64,000 nt of DNA from JAAYDH01 sp035353055. Its GTDB lineage: Bacteria; Bacillota_I; Bacilli_A; RFN20; CAG-826. The stretch is from positions 1 through 64,000 of the forward strand of contig DAOPYW010000003.1 of the NCBI GenBank assembly GCA_035353055.1, written 5' to 3'. A program made the position numbers and the translations under genes. How positions within the stretch are numbered: the stretch's first letter is position 1; each line of letters begins with the position of its first letter. Below, piece after piece: positions 26,438-34,028 of the stretch. The notes under the pieces were generated by a model that saw only the letters and a list, made by a program, of their open reading frames with translations, ran no database searches and was not told the origin of the DNA.

Positions 26438-27811
26438 TTACAGGACATCGACAGGTAAGTCTTCCGGAATGGTTTCTGGGACTTTGCCTTTTTGCCAAAT
26501 GTACTCCATTTTATAGAGAGTTTCTCTAATCTTAGTGAGAGTTGAGAAAGCGCCAGCATCATTAATCACGGCGTTTCTATAGAAATCAGGAGCGGTCTTA
26601 GAATAGTAATAAGTATTGAGGGTACCAGTCACAAATGGTTGTGGGATACCAAATTCAGCCATGGAAGTCTGAGCGACAGCTAAATCGTAGACAGTGGGAT
26701 CCACTTGATCTTGGATTTCCGCGATATCGTCAGCCGCGCCAGCATAGGCGGGGACGTTAGCGCATTCGATAAAGGACTGCAATTGGACTTCTTTGCTAGA
26801 GAGATAAGAGACGATCTCTTGCATGTAAGCGTACTTTTTGGTGCTGGCCGCAAAGTTCATCATCAAGCATTTGCAGTCGGCGAAGGTTCCACCTTGCATC
26901 ACTGTTCCTTCGGAAACAGCGCTTAACCCCTCGACATCGCTAGCGGAGAGCGTATAGGTAGGAATTAGAGTAATTCCAGTATTGGTCTTGCCGATAGCTG
27001 CGGTGAAGGCTTGGTAGTGCCAAGCACCACCGATGATACTTAATGTTGCGCCATTGGCGATGTTGACGGCCCAGTTGCTATCGGTAGGGAACAACCCGCC
27101 ATTGTCGTTATTGAAGACGCGCTGTGCCCATCTTAAGCTAGCGACTTCATCATCGCCTTGGGCATAGCAGTTATTCTTTTCGAGGTTTTTGTATATTTTT
27201 AATGAGGTGTATTTATTGGAAGCGTTGACCGCTAAAAGGTTGAATGAGTAGTTGAAACCATCGGTTCCGACCACTGAGAAAGCCTTGGTCTTGGTGCTCT
27301 TAGCCGCGGCGGCGGACATCAAACCTTCAAAGGTTGTCGCTTGTTCAGGGGTGACATATTGCTTGTTGTAATAGAGCATTAGAGCTTGAGAGATAAAGGG
27401 GACACCATAGAGACTTCTCGTGCCACCGTAGTTAGAATAGACAACATCCAAGAAGGAGGCGGGGTTATCAGCGGTGACTTGAGCGATGAGACTCTCGTCA
27501 GTGTAAGGATATGCTAAGCCTTTTTCGACGAGCTTGCCAATGTTGTCGTGAGCGGTGACGATGATATCAGCACAGGCCGTGTTATCAGTAGCCATCGCGC
27601 CACCAACCGTGCCAGTATCAACACCAGTTACGTCAATGCTGTACTTGAAATCTGGATGAGATTCGACATACTCATTGCAAATCGTTTGATAAAATTCGGC
27701 GGACTCTTCGCCGACCCAGAGGGTGATCACTTTGCTCTCGCCACAACTTACTAAAGGTAAAGTTATGCCAGCGAGAAGGAGCGCAGTAATCAAAAGCTTC
27801 TTTGACTTCAT
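26438..27811 (-). CDS. Maltodextrin-binding lipoprotein (MalE type)
   Basis: Extracellular solute-binding protein of a CUT1 importer, 457 residues. A signal peptide ends in the lipobox LVSC near Cys23. The mature part starts with a beta strand (KVITLWVGEESAEFY) and has the two-lobed family pattern, with GGTFADCKCLMMNFAAS-type C-terminal features and aromatic residues likely to stack on sugar rings. It is the first gene of the operon, with AGGAG before the ATG and a strong promoter upstream. The ligand is inferred from context. Confidence 0.9.
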   Translation of the reverse strand: MKSKKLLITALLLAGITLPLVSCGESKVITLWVGEESAEFYQTICNEYVESHPDFKYSIDVTGVDTGTVGGAMATDNTACADIIVTAHDNIGKLVEKGLAYPYTDESLIAQVTADNPASFLDVVYSNYGGTRSLYGVPFISQALMLYYNKQYVTPEQATTFEGLMSAAAAKSTKTKAFSVVGTDGFNYSFNLLAVNASNKYTSLKIYKNLEKNNCYAQGDDEVASLRWAQRVFNNDNGGLFPTDSNWAVNIANGATLSIIGGAWHYQAFTAAIGKTNTGITLIPTYTLSASDVEGLSAVSEGTVMQGGTFADCKCLMMNFAASTKKYAYMQEIVSYLSSKEVQLQSFIECANVPAYAGAADDIAEIQDQVDPTVYDLAVAQTSMAEFGIPQPFVTGTLNTYYYSKTAPDFYRNAVINDAGAFSTLTKIRETLYKMEYIWQKGKVPETIPEDLPVDVL

Positions 27812-27831
27812 AATTATCTCCTATATTTGTT

Positions 27832-27848
27832 CCTTCATATGATGAAGG
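27832..27848 (-). promoter_or_regulatory. Inverted repeat at the start of the maltodextrin operon transcript
   Basis: CCTTCAT and ATGAAGG flank three bases, between the -10 element and the start codon of the binding-protein gene. It could be an operator or a leader hairpin. Confidence 0.45.
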
Positions 27849-27857
27849 TTCATAATT

Positions 27858-27886
27858 AGTATATTTTTGTTGGAATAAAAAAACAA
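27858..27886 (-). promoter_or_regulatory. SigA-type promoter of the maltodextrin transport operon
   Basis: TTGTTT and TATACT are exactly 17 bases apart on the minus strand. The predicted transcript start is near 27851, giving a leader of about 40 bases with AGGAG before the ATG. Confidence 0.75.
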
Positions 27887-27894
27887 CTCTAAAA

Positions 27895-27913
27895 CGCGCA
27901 TACATGTTGCGCG
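27895..27913 (-). promoter_or_regulatory. Inverted repeat upstream of the operon promoter
   Basis: CGCGCA and TGCGCG flank seven bases, centred about 18 bases upstream of the -35 element. In this AT-rich context the G+C palindrome stands out and could be an activator site. Confidence 0.4.
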
Positions 27914-27937
27914 GGAGAGCAAAATGTAATTATTTGA

Positions 27938-27957
27938 GAATAAATGTACATTTATTC
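27938..27957. terminator. Perfect 20-base palindrome at the end of the RDD gene
   Basis: GAATAAATGT and ACATTTATTC form an uninterrupted palindrome that includes the stop codon of the RDD-protein gene. It is AT-rich and lacks a loop or T run, so it may be a weak terminator or a protein-binding site. Confidence 0.35.
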
Positions 27958-28755
27958 AGAGAAATCATCGTCTGCCACTAGAGGGGTGAAGGTTTTTTTA
28001 TCGATCACTTTTGTGCCAGTGATTAAATCGTGCAAAGTCCTGCCGCTTTTGGTGAGGGAAGCGATGACTAAAAAGACCACTGGGACAATGAAGAAAGTGT
28101 ATAGGCCAAAGAATAGAAATGGCAAGCAGCCACAGATGATCAAGATGAATAAATAGCGGAACAAAACCTGATACCAAAGAGCGCGCGACTCATACCGCGT
28201 GGCAAAGAGCTGCTCTTCAGCGAAGAGCTGACCGATGGTCGCTCGCCGCTGATTCATCAGCGGTACCGCTAATAGAAAAATGCCGAGTGTGAAAGTCCCG
28301 CATAAAACATTAATTCCATAATTGATAAGATCCTTATCGAAAGTCAAATTGCTGTATGCTTCATTGGCTTTGATGCTCTGAATGTAGGAGTCCCGTATTT
28401 CCTCAGTCGGATTGGCGATGATTTTTACGACGTAGATGTGCTGCTCTTCGTCGATGTATTTTTGATAGCCAAGATAGTCGGAGCCATTCTCAGCAGTGAT
28501 GAGGATTTTTTCGCCATATCCAGTGTCGAGTTTAGTCATGTCTTCGATCTCGGTAATCTGATGCTGATAATCTTTGAAATCATGCGAAATCGGAGTGTTC
28601 ATACAGAAAAAGTAGCAGAGCCAATAGAAGAGAAAGATAATGCATATATCGATCAATCCACCGGCGAAGCGCTGCATGAAATGAGGCTTGGCGTTAGTTG
28701 AGAAGGGTTGATTGCTCTGATTGGCTGATTCGCTGGGTATTATGTTGCTCGCCAT
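27952..28755 (-). CDS. RDD-family membrane protein
   Basis: 267-residue membrane protein. The RDD features are seen in RFAGGLIDICIIF near residue 30 (R and D in the first helix), then RRATIGQLF and GRTLHDLITGTKVID near the C-terminus. Four or so helices are predicted. The family may transport ions or osmolytes but the role here is unknown. The ATG at 28755 is chosen over an in-frame ATG at 28794, because the latter lies inside the terminator hairpin of the ATPase gene, while a perfect TATAAT ends six bases before 28755. There is no ribosome binding site. Confidence 0.8.
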   Translation of the reverse strand: MASNIIPSESANQSNQPFSTNAKPHFMQRFAGGLIDICIIFLFYWLCYFFCMNTPISHDFKDYQHQITEIEDMTKLDTGYGEKILITAENGSDYLGYQKYIDEEQHIYVVKIIANPTEEIRDSYIQSIKANEAYSNLTFDKDLINYGINVLCGTFTLGIFLLAVPLMNQRRATIGQLFAEEQLFATRYESRALWYQVLFRYLFILIICGCLPFLFFGLYTFFIVPVVFLVIASLTKSGRTLHDLITGTKVIDKKTFTPLVADDDFSE

Positions 28756-28761
28756 ATTAAT

Positions 28762-28767
28762 ATTATA
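28762..28767 (-). promoter_or_regulatory. -10 element six bases before the RDD protein start
   Basis: TATAAT on the minus strand is followed by six bases and the ATG at 28755. It overlaps the T-rich tail of the preceding terminator and no ribosome binding site is present, so a leaderless transcript is likely. Confidence 0.55.
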
Positions 28768-28799
28768 AAACAAAAGATGGATATTTCTACCCATCTCTT
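28764..28799 (-). terminator. Terminator after the MsmX-type ATPase gene
   Basis: The nine-base stem AAGAGATGG/CCATCTTTT (one G-U pair) with a ten-base loop is followed by TTTTGTTTT on the minus strand, just after the ATPase stop codon. Confidence 0.75.
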
Positions 28800-28818
28800 T
28801 AATTAATTTTTGTGAAAT

Positions 28819-30699
28819 TTAGCAGATGCGCATGTCGATCTCAGCTTGCCAGACTTCGATGTTGTCGCTATCGATCCAAATATTGACGGAGGGCTGGTTA
28901 AATTCAGCATCTACTTCGATGAGCAAAGGTTGCCCAGCGATGTCTAACAAAGCGTATTTTTGATTGCCATAATCGACAATTTTTGAGACGGTCGCGAGGA
29001 TGCCACCTTCTGGCAGCAAGCGAACGGCTTTGCGGTCGAATACATAATGGTATTTTTTCTTGTAGGCATCGTTGCCTTCGACGGCGTTGATCTTGAAGCC
29101 ATTGCTTTGGGGTGCGGGGATGCGCACGGAATCGACATGATAGAAGAAGTTCAGGACGCGCTCGCGATTCTCGCGAACTTCTTGCTTGCTGAAAGTGCCG
29201 AAGAGAGATTCTTGCTTTTTGACGGGTGTGAGAATCACTTCTTCTCCCACCACTAGTTCGACTTTGTCATTCAAGAGGGAGAAATGATAGTCATCGCCAG
29301 CTTGAATGCTTGAGTCGACGAGAGCGAAGAGATAGCGGTCGCCGTATTCTAGATAGGCGAGGTGCTGATTTTCCACTTCTTCCACCATGTGAACTTTGAG
29401 GTGGAAATCTTTGCCGGGAACAACAGCTTCGGGGGGGATTTCCAAGGAGAAATCCTTTGCTCCCTTGAGAGCTTCAGCGAATGCTTCTGGAAGCGCGACT
29501 TTTTGGGAGAATACTTCCATTTTTTTATTTTCGACCATCGCTTTAGCGAGAGTGAAGTCAGGAATGGGGCTCATGAGAGTAATCTCAGTCTCTTTATTGA
29601 AGAAGTGAATCTTGTCGGGGTCGATGGCTAAATCGATGACGTGGCCCACCTCAATCGGAGTGCCTTCAATGGTCTTGACGGTGATGTTTTTGCCGACATC
29701 TTTCAAGGTGAAGTCTTTGCTTCCCGATCCGATCTCGCCGTAGACAATGCATTCATTGCCGAGGTGCTCAACTGCGTTGACTTGGCATTTTAAGCCAGTG
29801 GGCTTCTTGCTGATTTTGATATGCTCGGGGCGGATGCCAAGAGTGACTGGAACATCACCATGGATGTAGCTATCATGGACTTTGCTGACCTTTTCAAATG
29901 GCAATTCAATGAAGCTCTCATCGACGAATTTCATCGTGACCATGTCGCCGTGGCGATTGAGAGTGACATCGAAGAAGTTCATCTGCGGAGTGCCGATGAA
30001 TCCGGCGACGAATTTATTGTATGGCTTGTTGTACAAGTTCATTGGAGTATCGATTTGCTGGACATAGCCGAGCTTCATGACCACGATGCGAGTGCCCATG
30101 GTCATCGCTTCGACTTGGTCGTGAGTGACATAGATAAAAGTAGTCGCTAATTTCTTGTGGAGCTTCGTGATCTCCGTTCTCATCTGAGCGCGGAGTTTGG
30201 CGTCGAGGTTGCTCAATGGCTCATCGAGCAGGAATACTTTTGGATCGCGGACGATGGCTCTTCCGAGAGCCACGCGTTGGCGCTGGCCACCAGACATCGC
30301 TTTAGGCTTGCGGTCGAGGTAATCTTCAATGTCCAAAATCTTCGCCGCTTCCATCACTTTTTGATGGATGACTTCTTTGGAGACACGGCGGTTCTTTAGA
30401 CCAAAAGCCATATTTTCATAGACAGTCATGTGAGGGTATAGAGCATAGTTTTGGAAGACCATGGCGATATCGCGGTCTTTGGGTTCCATATCGTTGACCA
30501 AAGTGTCCTCGATAAATAAGTCTCCAGCGGTGATCTGTTCGAGACCAGCAATCATGCGCAAAGTGGTTGATTTGCCACAGCCAGAAGGGCCGACGAAAAC
30601 GATGAATTCCTTGTCTTGAATGTCGATGTTAAAATCGTTAACCGCCTTGTGACCATTGTCATAAACCTTGTAGATGTGACTAAGTCTTAAATTTGCCAT
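28819..30699 (-). CDS. Sugar ABC transporter ATPase (MsmX/UgpC/MalK type) with long C-terminal extension
   Basis: ATPase that powers CUT1 sugar importers, probably the malEFG-type one 2-4 kb away, which has no ATPase of its own. Walker A is GPSGCGKST near 38, the signature is MSGGQRQRVALGRAI, Walker B is VFLLDEPLSNLDAKLR, and a TOBE region follows with GIRPEHI near 290-375. Family members end at about 370 residues, but this protein has 626. The extra about 250 residues contain beta-rich stretches that look like further TOBE-type or regulatory modules (for example NQHLAYLEYGDRYLFALVD). A GGAGG site precedes the ATG. It follows the pullulanase and PH-like genes. Confidence 0.93.
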   Translation of the reverse strand: MANLRLSHIYKVYDNGHKAVNDFNIDIQDKEFIVFVGPSGCGKSTTLRMIAGLEQITAGDLFIEDTLVNDMEPKDRDIAMVFQNYALYPHMTVYENMAFGLKNRRVSKEVIHQKVMEAAKILDIEDYLDRKPKAMSGGQRQRVALGRAIVRDPKVFLLDEPLSNLDAKLRAQMRTEITKLHKKLATTFIYVTHDQVEAMTMGTRIVVMKLGYVQQIDTPMNLYNKPYNKFVAGFIGTPQMNFFDVTLNRHGDMVTMKFVDESFIELPFEKVSKVHDSYIHGDVPVTLGIRPEHIKISKKPTGLKCQVNAVEHLGNECIVYGEIGSGSKDFTLKDVGKNITVKTIEGTPIEVGHVIDLAIDPDKIHFFNKETEITLMSPIPDFTLAKAMVENKKMEVFSQKVALPEAFAEALKGAKDFSLEIPPEAVVPGKDFHLKVHMVEEVENQHLAYLEYGDRYLFALVDSSIQAGDDYHFSLLNDKVELVVGEEVILTPVKKQESLFGTFSKQEVRENRERVLNFFYHVDSVRIPAPQSNGFKINAVEGNDAYKKKYHYVFDRKAVRLLPEGGILATVSKIVDYGNQKYALLDIAGQPLLIEVDAEFNQPSVNIWIDSDNIEVWQAEIDMRIC

Positions 30700-30767
30700 A
30701 TAGCCTCCTATGGATTAGCGTTTGTTACTAATCTTTATTTTAACTTGTTTTCGCGTAAATAAAAGGG

Positions 30768-31193
30768 TTATTGCTCATCTTCCTTTTGGGAAAGAGAGAT
30801 TCCGTGACTTTCTAAATAGAGGATTATTTCGTTGCTTCCGCGGATGTGAGAAGGCATGATACAGAAGCGCTTTTTCTTTGAATAGATTAGATACATTTCA
30901 TCGACCAGCATCACCTTATGAATCTTTTCAAAGGGCAAAACTTTTTTATTCCAAAAGATGTGGTTGATCAATCGGTTGTCTTTCACTTCGACGTAATGAA
31001 AGAGCTGATCAGCTAGGACGATGAGGCCGATAAGCGCGAATAATCCGCAGAAAATATAGACGAGAATCGATATTAGTAGAGTCGAGCGGTCCCAGATGAA
31101 ATAGCCGAGAGCGGCCAAAGAAAGGACAATATCTAAAAGCAAAAAGATGAGCAGACCGCGAATGGGATAGGTTCTCAACTTTTGCTTTTTCAT
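30768..31193 (-). CDS. Small membrane protein with PH-like cytoplasmic part
   Basis: 141 residues. Two hydrophobic segments lie at about 12-35 and 38-62, followed by a soluble part with an alternating beta pattern (FHYVEVKDNRLINHIFWNK, then LPFEKIHKVMLVDEMYLIYSKK) like bacterial PH-domain membrane proteins. The family assignment is tentative and no function is known. It starts four bases after the pullulanase stop and has the same direction, so it is in one unit with amylase and pullulanase. Confidence 0.65.
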   Translation of the reverse strand: MKKQKLRTYPIRGLLIFLLLDIVLSLAALGYFIWDRSTLLISILVYIFCGLFALIGLIVLADQLFHYVEVKDNRLINHIFWNKKVLPFEKIHKVMLVDEMYLIYSKKKRFCIMPSHIRGSNEIILYLESHGISLSQKEDEQ

Positions 31194-31197
31194 AGCT

Positions 31198-34017
31198 CTA
31201 TACTTTCTTTAAGACCACGGAGTTATTAGCAGACAGCTGAATCGAGGAATAGTTTGTTCCTGGGACAAGGCTGCTATTATTCGAGAATAATAATTGATAG
31301 TTTGATCCGAGAGGAATCGTGCCGTTGTTCAAAGCGTGGAGAACATATAATCCTCCATCCGCAGTGGTCAAATGATAGGAGATTAATCCGCTGGTAGCAT
31401 TAGCCGATAATCCGGAGATAGCGGAATTTATGGCTGCGCGGGTAGAAAGAGTCAATTGAGAAGTCGCTTTTCGGAACGCAATCAAATCCTTAAACCACTC
31501 GAACATCGAGAGATTGTCGAGCTTTAAAGCATAATCCATATTGTTGATCAAATCGCCGACATTATAGGAGTTGCCAGAGTATTTTGTCTTATCTCCATCG
31601 ATATAGGCTTTAGTTCTCATGAAGTCCTCGCCCTCTTGCATGAAGGGGACGCCCTGAGCGGTGAAGACCACCATCTCTGATTGAGAGTAGACATCGGGGA
31701 AGTTTCGAGAATTGCTGACTTTTTGAATCAACTGATCGTATAAAGTGTAGTTATCGTGGCAAGAGACATAATTTAATACTTGCTCAGGTTCAATGGTTTT
31801 CAAACTGCTGCTGAAGACACCCTCAATTCCCGGCAAGATTGAAGACGCGTTGCCATTTAATCCACCCACCCATCCAAGACCTGGAGCATTGTCGCCTCTG
31901 ACAGCGTTTCTAATCACGTCATTGAAGGCGCCAACATAGTTGCCAGCACCAGCAAAGTATGATTGAGCGAGGCTGGATTGGACGGTTTGCTGCGACAATA
32001 AAGCCGTGCTGGAAGTCCCGCCTTTTAGCTTGGAAGTTCCGCCAGTCCATGGCTCGCCATAAATTAAGATGTCATCATATAAAGCTGAGCAGTCTTGATA
32101 GATGTCAATCATGATTTGATTGTCCATCAAACCCATCAGGTCAAAGCGGAAGCCAGAGAGATGATATTCATCGATCCAGAATTTGCAGGATTCGCGGACG
32201 AATTTATTGACCATGAAGCGCTCGCTGGCCATCTCGTTGCCGCAGCCGGAGCCGTTATAAGGAACGCCAGCAGATTTCGTGCGGTGATAGTAGTAAGGCA
32301 TGATCTTTTCAAAATTCGAGTTTGCAAAGGATGCAGTGTGATTGTAGACGACATCCATATTGATGTTAATGCCAGCTTGATGCATAGCCATCACCATCTC
32401 TTTAAATTCGCGGATGCGAACCGCTCCATCGCTGGGGTCAGTAGAATAGCTGCCCTCTAAAGCGTTGTAGTTGAGAGGATCGTAGCCCCAGTTATAGTTG
32501 TCTGTTCCCATCGAGGTATCCAGGGTGGATTCATCGATGCTAGAGAAATCATAGAAAGGCTGAATTTGCACATGGGTAATTCCCAATTCTTGCATGTGGT
32601 CGAGACCAGTAGTCACCGTTGTAGTGCCCTCCTGATAAACCGTGCCAGTCTCCGCCAATCCGAGGAATTTGCCTCGGTTGGCAGCTGAGACACCACTATT
32701 GGGATTGATCGTCATATCGCGGACGTGGATTTCATAGATGGAAGCATCGGTGCCATTCTCGCCATATTCTGGGCGAGTATCGAGATTCCATCCGGTAATT
32801 CCTGCATTTAGGGTCGCGAAGTTGACGACCATGCCGCGCTTGCCATTGAGGCCAGCGGATTTAGCATAGGGGTCGACGACTTCGTTGGTGCCCATCGAAT
32901 TGACGACGGTATAGGTATAATACTTATTGGATAGATCGCTGTTGACTGTGTGAGCCCAAACGCCATTTTCACCCAAGGTCATGGAATAGCTATTGGCGGG
33001 TGTTAAATCGCCCACATAATCACCGCTATTATAAATATTGAGGGTGACAGTCGAAGAGACGGGTGACCAAAGCTTAAAGGTCGTGCCAGAAGGCATGGTC
33101 TCGCTTCCGACGAAACTCACGCCTAAATCATCGCCAGTATAGGAATATTCACTGACGAATTCATCGGTATCGAAGTATTTCGTCAATATCATGCCGCTTC
33201 GATCGGTGAAGTTGGCGGAAAATTTATAGCCAACATCGACGATATCGCGTATCAAAACGTCTTTTTTAAAGACGAGATTGCATTCAGCAAATATGACATT
33301 AGCGACCTTTTTTGTGATGGCATCTTTCATCGTGAAAGCTGTCTCGGCGACGCCGTTGATTTTAATGTCAAAACGAGGAGCGTAAAGCTTGAAATCGGCC
33401 TTGCTGGTATCGAAGAGGACATATAGGGTTCTTTTGTCGACATAGCGAACAGTGGAGATGGTCGACATGAAGACGCTGGATTGAGTGTAGAACAATCTCG
33501 CGGTGCTACTCTTCGCATATAACCTCTGGATTCCTCCGGGGTTAGAAGCCGATATCTCACCGAACAAGTCAGTGTCGGGATCCTTGCTAAAAGTGCCTTC
33601 CCAAGTCGCGCCGGTCGATTGGCAAGTGGTGATGACAATGCCGATGTTATCAATGCTCGTCTTATCGGCGGCGACAGCGGAGACAGGAATATCGCAGATA
33701 ACACCATAGGCGTTATACTTGGTGAATTCGTACCACCACCCCGTCCCTCCGTTGGTATCCCAAGCCCAAATGCGCCAGCGGGCGTAGTTGCTATATGTTT
33801 CATTGTTGTCGTTGCGGCGATAGAAAACTCTGATTGTATCAGTTTCCGCATCGGTCAATGAATCATAATCAGTGTCGTCGAGTTCAAAAGCGGTAACCGA
33901 GGAAGGAAGAGTCAATTCGACATCTTCTTCATCGGGGCCATAGGCCTGCCCACCGCAAGCCACCAGGCTGACTGTCATAACTGCGGCAGCGAGAAGAGCG
34001 AGAAGTTTGTTTTTCAT
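31198..34017 (-). CDS. Extracellular type I pullulanase lipoprotein (GH13_14-like)
   Basis: Cuts alpha-1,6 branch links in pullulan, amylopectin or glycogen at the cell surface. 939 residues with lipobox VACG near Cys21. An N-terminal beta-rich region (about 30-290) precedes a CBM48-type domain (DDLGVSFVGSETMPSGTTFKLW) and the catalytic barrel. YNWGYDPLNYNALEGSYSTDP-type blocks are diagnostic. Catalytic residues are Asp near 626 (GFRFDLMG), Glu near 655 (YGEPWTGG), and Asp near 754 (VNYVSCHDNYTLYDQ). It follows the amylase gene by 11 bases with AGGAGG. A second pullulanase of the same type is 4 kb away. Confidence 0.93.
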   Translation of the reverse strand: MKNKLLALLAAAVMTVSLVACGGQAYGPDEEDVELTLPSSVTAFELDDTDYDSLTDAETDTIRVFYRRNDNNETYSNYARWRIWAWDTNGGTGWWYEFTKYNAYGVICDIPVSAVAADKTSIDNIGIVITTCQSTGATWEGTFSKDPDTDLFGEISASNPGGIQRLYAKSSTARLFYTQSSVFMSTISTVRYVDKRTLYVLFDTSKADFKLYAPRFDIKINGVAETAFTMKDAITKKVANVIFAECNLVFKKDVLIRDIVDVGYKFSANFTDRSGMILTKYFDTDEFVSEYSYTGDDLGVSFVGSETMPSGTTFKLWSPVSSTVTLNIYNSGDYVGDLTPANSYSMTLGENGVWAHTVNSDLSNKYYTYTVVNSMGTNEVVDPYAKSAGLNGKRGMVVNFATLNAGITGWNLDTRPEYGENGTDASIYEIHVRDMTINPNSGVSAANRGKFLGLAETGTVYQEGTTTVTTGLDHMQELGITHVQIQPFYDFSSIDESTLDTSMGTDNYNWGYDPLNYNALEGSYSTDPSDGAVRIREFKEMVMAMHQAGININMDVVYNHTASFANSNFEKIMPYYYHRTKSAGVPYNGSGCGNEMASERFMVNKFVRESCKFWIDEYHLSGFRFDLMGLMDNQIMIDIYQDCSALYDDILIYGEPWTGGTSKLKGGTSSTALLSQQTVQSSLAQSYFAGAGNYVGAFNDVIRNAVRGDNAPGLGWVGGLNGNASSILPGIEGVFSSSLKTIEPEQVLNYVSCHDNYTLYDQLIQKVSNSRNFPDVYSQSEMVVFTAQGVPFMQEGEDFMRTKAYIDGDKTKYSGNSYNVGDLINNMDYALKLDNLSMFEWFKDLIAFRKATSQLTLSTRAAINSAISGLSANATSGLISYHLTTADGGLYVLHALNNGTIPLGSNYQLLFSNNSSLVPGTNYSSIQLSANNSVVLKKV

Positions 34018-34028
34018 AAGCTTACCTC

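Noticed and set aside
33327..33851. Long alternative-frame ORF (174 codons) on the minus strand inside the pullulanase gene
   Set aside because: It overlaps a complete pullulanase reading frame with full catalytic motifs, has no ribosome binding site of its own and a low-complexity composition.
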